Shown: positions 56,961 to 64,000 of the stretch, piece after piece
Position numbering within the stretch: position 1 is the stretch's first letter
Layout: the number at the start of each line of letters is the position of its first letter
From: Benincasa hispida
Taxonomy: Eukaryota > Streptophyta > Magnoliopsida > Cucurbitales > Cucurbitaceae
Reading direction: 5' to 3'
DNA length: 64,000 nucleotides
Assembly (NCBI RefSeq): GCF_009727055.1
Contig: NC_052359.1
Location: 13,460,651-13,524,650, forward strand
The notes under the pieces: model-generated
Told to the model about the DNA's origin: nothing
The model's input: the letters and a program-made list of their open reading frames with translations, nothing else
Database searches by the model: none
Program-made: the position numbers and the translations under genes

Positions 56961-57470
56961 TGTTAAAAGTACAAACAAAGTTCCACCTTGAATGATTAGG
57001 GATATATAAGTAGGAATAATTATCTCCATTGGTATGAAGCATTTTTAAGTGGTTTAAAAAACAAAGCTATGAAAATTTATATCAAAAGTGAATAATATCA
57101 TATTATTATAGAGATTGGTGGAAGTTTCGTTGTCCTTATCAATTGGTATCAGGGTCATAATTTAACCTAACTATGTGGGTAAAATCCTCAAATTCCAAAC
57201 AAAGAAATTTAGTGAGCAAATAGTAAGTGCGATCCATGTTCGTGCTCATACTCTATTTGGATGTTGACCCGAGATGAATTGTATGTGCAAGCAAGCTTTC
57301 ATGTTTGAGAGTAGACAAATTTGTTTGAGGGGTTCCTCAGAGTGGTACTTTGTTCAATGGGAGGATAGTTAAGAATGCAAACAAAGTTTCACATTAGTTA
57401 GAGAACGAAGTAATCATGAATCTATTGTTCGGTTATTTCACAATTTGTGAATCCCAATATTTAAGGCCCA
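56961..57470 (+). mobile_element. TRIM-like non-coding LTR element
   Basis: A 5' LTR of about 181 bp (56961-57141) starts TGTTAAAAGTACAAACAAAG and ends TTGTCCTTATCA. The PBS TGGTATCAGGGT follows at 57144-57155. A purine-rich AATGGGAGGATA lies at 57358-57369, and a second diverged LTR begins GTTAAGAATGCAAACAAAG at about 57370. The interior is about 230 bases with no ORF. The right LTR loses similarity after about 30 bases, so the end is uncertain. Confidence 0.6.
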
Positions 57471-58738
57471 ATGTGGGCATTAGGTTAGTTATTAAATAAC
57501 AACCGATAAGCCGTAGCAGATGGAGTGTGACTATGATAGCATCGAATATGTGCTATCTTGCTTCGCTTAATTCGAGATTGTTCTTGGATTTTACATATTC
57601 ATTTGGTAATTTTATAGGTTTCGAGCATTCAACAGATAAACAAGGCGTAAATGACAAAAAGAAGCTAAAACGGCCAAAATAGAGCTTAATTGTATCAATC
57701 GGGAAAGATAATGTGGAAAATGACAAATTTACCCTACCTTAGAGTGTTGCAGTGCCCTATAGCGTCATGCTCGACGCTGTAGAAAAGAATGATCAATTTT
57801 GTAAAAAATCATACAGTGCCATGGTGTTGCCTTAGAATTCCGTGGCGCTCTGAAGTCTAGGCGGGCATGATTTCTGTCAGCACCGCAGTGCTGCACCACA
57901 ATTTTTATAAATAGAACTTCAGTCGCCTAGGGCTTTTCATCTGCAATTCCATCCAATTGCAGCACGATTTCTCTCCATTTTCTTCGACTTTCTGGTCTAT
58001 TCATGCTTCAAAACAATTCTTTGATGTCCATCATGATAGTTATGGGCTAAGGTATCCCTATCTAGCTTGGGGTTGAGGAAATTTTCTCTATTTTCATGTA
58101 CTTAGTGAGTTTTTTAACTGGATTATCATGTTTGTTGGATTCAATTATGTTTAAATTATATTATGATCCTATTATCATATGCTTGTGGATTTGTGGGTGT
58201 TGCTTTAGATTAACACTTGATGCATGACATACAATCTTATGTTGAACCCTAAGAAGTGATAGGTTAGGTTAGCTTGCAAATTGAATATGATAAGTATTGT
58301 TCAAACCAACCTAGGATTGAATCAAATATTTAGTCACGGTTTTCTTTTTGTTAAATATTCTACTTAACTTGTCCCTAGGCCTTAATGCAATTAGTACGAA
58401 ATTGAGTTTGCATGCTTTTCATCAATTTGATTTGGACAAAATAGATAATTAGGACAATTAGTTGGCTTTTCCAATTAGTTAAGTTAAGTGCAAGTAAATA
58501 TTTGAGTCTGGTAATGAGAATTCGATGAACAAGCATATTGAACAAGAAAAATTACGTAATAACGAAGCTAGACTTTCTTCACATAATTTCCTCTAACCTT
58601 TATCTCGTTGCATTTATTTTATGCCATCCCCCCCCCCCTCTTGTTTACCTTGGACTGTAAATCGTTTAATTTGAGAAATTTTTGGTTCCCTAAGTTCGAC
58701 TTGTACTATATTATTTGGTCCTAAATTAGGCGACAAAT
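57471..58738 (+). repeat. Gypsy (Athila/Tat-like) LTR remnant
   Basis: Words such as GCTTAATTCGAGATTGTTC, GGCGCTCTGAAG.., a TATA-like TTTTTATAAATAG near 57904 and AGGCGACAAATGCC near 58726 are typical of LTRs of this group (from memory). A run of ten or more C lies at 58628-58638. Neither border is firm and no coding region follows. Confidence 0.4.
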
Positions 58739-59193
58739 GCCACTGACCAGACTTCCCACAAACCAAGAGAGTATTGAGTGGTAGTGGGAAAATTAGAGAG
58801 AAAATTCAGAAAAGAAAAGTCATTTGTGGAGATTTCTTTTAAAGCTACCTATAGTCACAATGGGTAATTGGTTGCCACTTCAAGGTAGACCTTTCTAATT
58901 TATTATTCTCTATTGTTGTCATTTGCTGCCAAGATTATTAATCTTGAGATATATTGTGTATGCCTCTAGTTGTGATTAGGAAAAACTCATCGTACTCATT
59001 AATTGATTATAGTGGAGATTTTGACTTCGATTTGTGATTTTGTTTTACTCCTCATATTGAGGAGGCTTTTCCACATTAAAATCACTTTATGTCTTTACTT
59101 GATTTCTATTATTGATTTCTAGTTAACTAATTTCCTACTAGATTCACACAAGAGGAAATAATTGATCCAAAGTACTAAGTATTTATCCCAACA
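58739..59193 (+). repeat. 5' LTR of Copia-X
   Basis: The end TATTTATCCCAACA directly precedes a PBS. The interior GGAGGCTTTTCCACATTAAAATC is the conserved part of this LTR type. The left border near TGCCACTGACCAG is a guess. Confidence 0.6.
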
Positions 59194-59196
59194 AAG

Positions 59197-59208
59197 TGGT
59201 ATCAGAGA
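59197..59208 (+). other. Primer binding site of Copia-X
   Basis: TGGTATCAGAGA, one base from the canonical TGGTATCAGAGC. Confidence 0.85.
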
Positions 59209-59263
59209 CTTGGTTAAGTGATTGTGTTTGTTTTGTGTTGTATATGGACACTAGCTCAGATAA

Positions 59264-59895
59264 GATGGTTACCTTTACTTGATCAAATTATCAAGTTTGA
59301 AAAAGAAAGATGGAAGATATATTATATGTGACTGATTGTATCTTCCAGTCTTTTCGGAAGAGAAGCATGGCGATAAAACTGATAAAGAATGAAAATTATG
59401 TCAAAGGAAATTTTATGGGATAATGAGACATTGGGTAGAAGGTAATTTTCTAAACTATATTGGTGAAGAAACTCATGCACGGACTATGTGGAACAAGCTC
59501 GAGTCAGTATGTGCCTAAAAAATTGGTAATAATAAATGTTTATAATTAAACAAGGGATGACAAAGTATCAAAATGGGACATCAATGTCAGATACATGGGT
59601 TATAGGTCCTTGTTACATTGCCAGACTTGTGGGAGACGATTATAACTTCTTTAATGAATTCAGCCCCAAGAGTGCTAAGTATGAACTTAGTAAAAAGCAG
59701 CGTATTGAACGCGGAGATGAGAAGAAATTCATAGGACTCTTTTTCACAGTCAAAATATTCTTATTATAGAAAGGAGGAGGAGAAGTAAGAGTAATGGTTT
59801 GATGAGTAAAGATAGGCAAAATTAGGAGTGGCCAGTTTGCAAATGTTGAGTACCATTACTGTGGTGTGAATGATTATATAAAGAAGCACTGTAAA
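59264..59895 (+). pseudogene. Copia-X gag
   Basis: Pieces read YIGEETHARTMWNKLESV (59460-59513), the conserved part of UBN2-type gag, then the Ile-Lys-Gln and Lys-Tyr-Gln-like core at 59536-59600, and a degraded zinc knuckle VEYHYCGVNDYIKKHCK at 59845-59895. In the knuckle the first Cys and the His are both Tyr, each by one transition. Stops and shifts occur throughout. LTR-G cuts the gene immediately after the last Cys-Lys. Confidence 0.78.
59891..59895. repeat. Target site duplication (left) of LTR-G
   Basis: gtaaa pairs with ataaa at 61755-61759. Confidence 0.7.
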
Positions 59896-61754
59896 TGTTG
59901 GGATTGGTGTCCTAATTCTCTCGGAGTCTCGTAGTTTGTAATCTATACACATTATTATGAATAAAATAAGAGTTATTTTATCTGGCATTTACTCATATCC
60001 AATAAACAAAACTCCATGGTTATTGTATGTAAACTTAAGAATGTATATGAGATATACAAGTGGATCATGCCTTGAGTGATAACCTAAATAGGTATGTAGT
60101 ATAAGGATTAAGGTGGGATACCTGATCCTAGTGACATTACGGATACGGTTCGCTTTATAGAAGTTTGAAAGTGTTGTGAACTACTACAGATGATAGATCC
60201 TGACCATTCATGTGGAGACATGCGAGCGGGGGTATCCTATACAAAGAGTTTGTATAAGACCAGACCACGAAATGATTCGTCCTTGTATATAACGTCGTTG
60301 ATACTGGAGACTTACATCTCACCTAAACGACCATAGGTGACATGACCTTAATCCTGAGTGTTTTGGGAACTCCTGCCTTTGAGGGCGGTCCTTTGATTAG
60401 TATGGGTGAGAGTGGTCGGATTGCCAACTCAACATGCCTACCTTTTTGGGGGCTTGTCTGATTTGGGAGCTGGGAACTCAATTACACAAGATATCACTCC
60501 TTCCCGAAGCCTAGTCAGTTATTCACGTACCGTTGGAGCCTACACAAGATAAAATATCTATAGTAAGAAGAGTTCAGCTATCGGTCTTTAGTGGAGTGCC
60601 TGGCAGTTAACGGATGGTTGATCCCGTGACTAAAGAGATTAGTCAGTTATTCACGTACGGTTGGAGCTTCAAACTACAGGTCCATAAGGTCCCCTAGGTA
60701 GCTCAATGGATTCAAGTTGAGAATCAGTTCTTGGTGTTGATTTGAAATGTTCAAATTGACAAGAGGTAATTCGATTATATATGATATGATCGGTGTGATG
60801 TATGAGATACATCAAATGGAGGATTAATGTAAATGAGATTTACATTAAGTACCATGAAATAGAAAGAGAACTATAGTTTATATGTTTCATGAGATGAAGT
60901 ATTAAAACTATAAGTTATAAATATAATATGGTAAGTTGGTTATCATATTTATTTATAATAATATTAATTATTAGATAATTATATATTTTTCTTTAATAAT
61001 CAATTGAGTGAGAGGTTATTGGTAGTTTCATGGTAACCGTGAGATAAAAGGAAAAATATTTTCCAAAATTTAGTAGTTGTTGTTTTGAGATTTTCTATTC
61101 TCGGAAAGACTCACGGTTGGTTGTCACGTGGATTAGATTCACTAAATGGTAGTGACACTACACGATAGTTCACTCAGCTGGCCATTACCTAAACGATCGT
61201 GGAGCTTTTGCTAAACGCTGCATAGCATTTGTTAAACGATTGGGCATCGTCTATACGATAGACCTTTGTCATCTCCCACTTGCTCAATCGTTTACACGAT
61301 TATTCTTCCTACTGTCTCTTCCTCTAATCAAGTCCACACGAAGCCCACACTTCTGGATTCTCACACCGACAATATCAAGGTAGCCATTGTGGTGGTGTCA
61401 TACTCAACTCGAATGAGTCGAGGTATTTGTTGGTCGTTTGCTGTGTTCGTGATCTTCGAGATCATTGTGTTCTTGGTTGTTGTGATCGTGTTGTGTTGTG
61501 GCTGCTGAGTTCGAGCGTTCGTGTGTTGTTGGCTTGGATTCAGAACGAGCATTCATGATCGAGGGTGTTTGAAGATGAGTCTTCAAAGGTATGTTAATCT
61601 TGCCCTTGATCTTATTAAAGCATGTTGTAATTTCGTATTGTACATAGCCTGTAAGTTTCTGTTTCTTTATTGTAATTGTGTATGTTCAAATACGAATGGA
61701 ATTTGGAACAATCATTCTACTACTCATGGAAATCCTCATGTCCAATTTCCTTCG
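59896..61754 (+). repeat. Solo Copia-type LTR (LTR-G)
   Basis: It starts TGTTGGGATTGGTGTCC and ends AATTTCCTTCG, with CA changed to CG. Same group as LTR-C, and it carries the ACGATCGT-type motif cluster at 61150-61300. Around 60490-60560 it has a deletion sealed by copied filler DNA. No PBS follows. Confidence 0.88.
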
Positions 61755-62128
61755 ATAAAAATTTAAAAGGGAAAACAAAAATAATAAAGGCAATGAAAAG
61801 AAGAATAATGACAATATTGATATAGACTCAGTTTTTGTGATCACTGAACATTTTTATATTTTATTCGACAATGTTATAAATCTTGCTACACAACAGAGCA
61901 ATTGCATGACTATTAGTGGTGCCTTAGTTCATGCTACATCCAAGAGGGATTTCTTTGCACCCTATACACCTAGTGATTTCGGTAGTGTTAAGATGAGTAG
62001 TGACTAATCAACAAAAGTAGTTGGCATGGGGATGTCCATGTAGAGAACAAGAATGTTTCTAAGCTTATTTTGAAGAATGTGAAACACATTCCTTATATTC
62101 ACATGAATTTAATTTATGTAGGTAAGCT
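61755..62128 (+). pseudogene. Copia-X nucleocapsid tail and protease fragment
   Basis: After a Lys/Asn-rich stretch, 61900-62000 reads MTISGALVHATSKRDFFAPY and TPSDFGSVKMSSD, matching the Copia protease (expected D-S-G-A-T is I-S-G-A-L). A stop follows, then NVKHIPYIHMNLIYVGKL, the conserved end of the protease-integrase linker. It is cut by LTR-H. Confidence 0.8.
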
Positions 62129-64000
62129 TGTGATGAGATCGAATCCCACAGCAGAAGTCTGTGAATGCTTCTGCTTTTAATTTACATTTCGAATTAACAG
62201 AAAAAAATAGAGAAGTCTTAAACATATTTTAAACTAAGCATGCTCTAAATAGAAGAAACTCTAAGAAAAAAAAGTTGTCTTTGAAGAAAATTCTTCAATA
62301 TTCTCCAATTCCACGTTATGATCATGATCTCAACAACTCTACAACGATTCATGAAAGGACACCATCACTACGTCTTTCCCGCTATTCTCCGACAAGGAAA
62401 AAGTTTGTGGGAACTTTTTTGTAAGATTAAGAGAAGAAGAAGTTAATGCAGAGAAACCTTTCACTGTAACTTTTTAGAGATGAGAGAGAATACCTTTTTT
62501 AGCAAGAACTTTTCTTCTTCTATGTGTTCATCAATGCAGAACCATTTTTGCATTTGTAGTGAGGAGGAATATAACTTCTGTCCCTCACAATAACCCGCGT
62601 TAACTCCCCCATAACTGCAATGGAGTTAATTTTGAATTAAATTAAATCATATTTAATTTAATTAGATTAATTTAATTTAATATAATTTAACAAATATTAA
62701 TTAATCTAATTAATTAATATTAATTAATTAAATATCATATATTCAATTAATATTATATTTTGAATCTAATGTATTTTCGTCTCATATACTATAGTTTTAA
62801 TATAAATCTCATTCATATTAAATTTAACTTATAGTTTTAATATGAATCTCATTCATATTAAATTTAACTTATAGTCATAATATGAATCTCATTCATGTTA
62901 TTTAATATTTGAATTTTATTAAAAAATATTATTATCTCATATTATATAGTTTAATTTTGAATCTCATTCAAAATTAACTTTATCATATAATGTATCATAT
63001 ACAATTAACTTAAATTCTCTTATAATTTGAACAATTCAAATTCTTCCAAGACTAAAAATTTCTTGTTTCACCCTTAGCGAGCTAGCATGGGGTCCTAATC
63101 AACCTACAAATTAGAAGCTCCAATGATTCGAGATTAATTAATTAATTAAACTTTTTAATTAAATTAATCAACATTCATTAACTGTGGACCACTCCACTAA
63201 AGAGCCATATGTGCATTCTTCACACTGCAGAATATTTCTATATTGATGGATATAACCAATTATTAGTAAGTCAACCTTTCACGAATAGCTCCTAACTACG
63301 GTTGGGTCAAATTATCGTTTTATCCCTGTAAGTACCTCTTACTCTTTAAGTACCAATGATCCCTCTAATGAATAACCAGTTTATAGTTTTCTCTTAGGCT
63401 ACTGAGAGGGTGAAGCCTCATTGTTTAAGACTTGAAATCAACCCTTAAGAGAGCAATTCATCTACTTACTCTAAAGAGGGAAAAAGTGAATTCCATCTCG
63501 TGTAGTTATGTTCCCAGCTCCCAGGAAAAATTTCCAAAATGGTAGGCTTATTGAGTCGGCAAATCGAGTCACTCTCACACATATAAATCAAAGGACTGAA
63601 CTCATAGACAGAAGTTCATAACTCACTTAGGATTGAGGTCGAATTGCCTATGGTTATCCTATGAAATGTTATTCTTCAGTCAACAGTGTCATAAAGAAAG
63701 TCTAATCATTTCGCGGTACTGTCTTATACATCCTTTTTGTATATGATGCCCTCACTCGTATATCTTCACATGAACGATTTGGATCAAATCGTTTGTAACA
63801 CTTACGACTCTTGTAACATTTACAATGTGGGCTGTATCTGTAATATCACTAGGATAAGGCATTGAACCTTATCCATATACTACAGATTATTTAGGTTATT
63901 ACATGAAATGATCTACCTATATGTCTACTACATACTGTTCAAGCTATATAAAATAATTTGGATATTTCATTAATTGATAATTGCATATATAAAATAATCA
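62129..64000 (-). repeat. Copia-type LTR (LTR-H), runs off the right edge
   Basis: On the minus strand it ends CCCACAGCAG..TCTCATCA at about 62131 and carries the group's landmarks in reverse: 'ccagctccc' near 63510, 'tcattagagg' near 63360, 'gctccaatgattcgag' near 63115 and an AT-rich block at 62620-63000. Two near-identical phrases TTTTAATATRAATCTCATTC repeat near 62790-62890. Solo or paired status is unknown because the LTR start is outside the window. Confidence 0.8.

Overview
This window is plant nuclear DNA, most likely from a cucurbit (Cucurbitaceae). It is almost entirely a nested pile of decayed LTR retrotransposons. The cucurbit assignment rests on the Copia gag/pol type at 14261-20769 (reads MSNSITQLLAYDKFNGE at the N-terminus, as I remember from melon and gourd annotations) and on the 'tctatca..gata' AT-rich repeat near 51.4-51.65 kb. 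Both are recognition from memory, not a search. I cannot name the genus. Only one ordinary host gene is convincing: an intronless DUF4408-type small membrane protein at 48203-48751 (+). I found no rRNA, tRNA or CRISPR array.

Layout. (1) 1 to about 24.44 kb: an Athila-like Gypsy element on the minus strand, 5' LTR at the right and 3' end off the left edge. Reading right to left: LTR (24.4-23.04 kb), tRNA-Asp-type PBS, gag start (22.81 kb), gag (10.2-8.5 kb), protease, RT, RNase H, integrase (to about 2.8 kb) and an envelope-like 'plant transposon protein' ORF (2.2 kb to the edge). Two insertions split it: a complete Copia element (10228-22801, TSD gattc/gatcc) at gag codons 3-4, and a solo Copia LTR (6167-8291, TSD ataag/ataaa) in the protease. 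The Copia element was itself hit by a minus-strand solo LTR (16596-18642, TSD attgg/aatgg) and a hAT-type MITE (18686-19294). (2) 24.44-30.0 kb: a broken Copia (integrase piece, RNase H piece, short 3' LTR) whose RT region is replaced by two truncated LTRs around a second Gypsy gag/protease fragment. (3) 30123-35246: a complete but dead minus-strand Copia with about 0.32 kb LTRs, TSD gagag. (4) 35457-42224: a Gypsy-type solo LTR carrying two further LTR insertions, one (35771-37695) with a perfect cagaa TSD. (5) 42.5-47.9 kb: a Gypsy gag scrap, a deleted minus-strand Copia (42935-45321), Copia RNase H remains, a TGACA-rich array and a solo LTR with a 148-bp triplication. (6) 47.9-53.5 kb: the DUF4408 gene with TATA box, then AT-rich DNA with MITEs, one nested inside an inverted copy of its own family. 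(7) 53528-56615: a long Gypsy-type solo LTR, apparently inverted relative to that in (4), with 64-bp tandem repeats and a GC-rich 352-bp-period duplication. (8) 56.6-64 kb: a TRIM-like element, a Gypsy LTR-like stretch and a Copia split by one solo LTR (59896-61754) and a second LTR that runs off the right edge.

No retroelement gene here looks functional. Frameshifts, stops and lost catalytic or zinc residues occur throughout, and where I could compare against a known consensus the changes are mostly transitions. The dominant theme is repeated insertion of one diverged family of roughly 2-kb Copia LTRs (at least nine copies or fragments, both orientations), mostly as solo LTRs inside other elements. 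I saw no new defence or enzymatic system. The features most worth following up are the self-nested MITE, the ACGATCGT motif array shared by LTRs, the filler-DNA scar and the duplication next to an ambiguous base.
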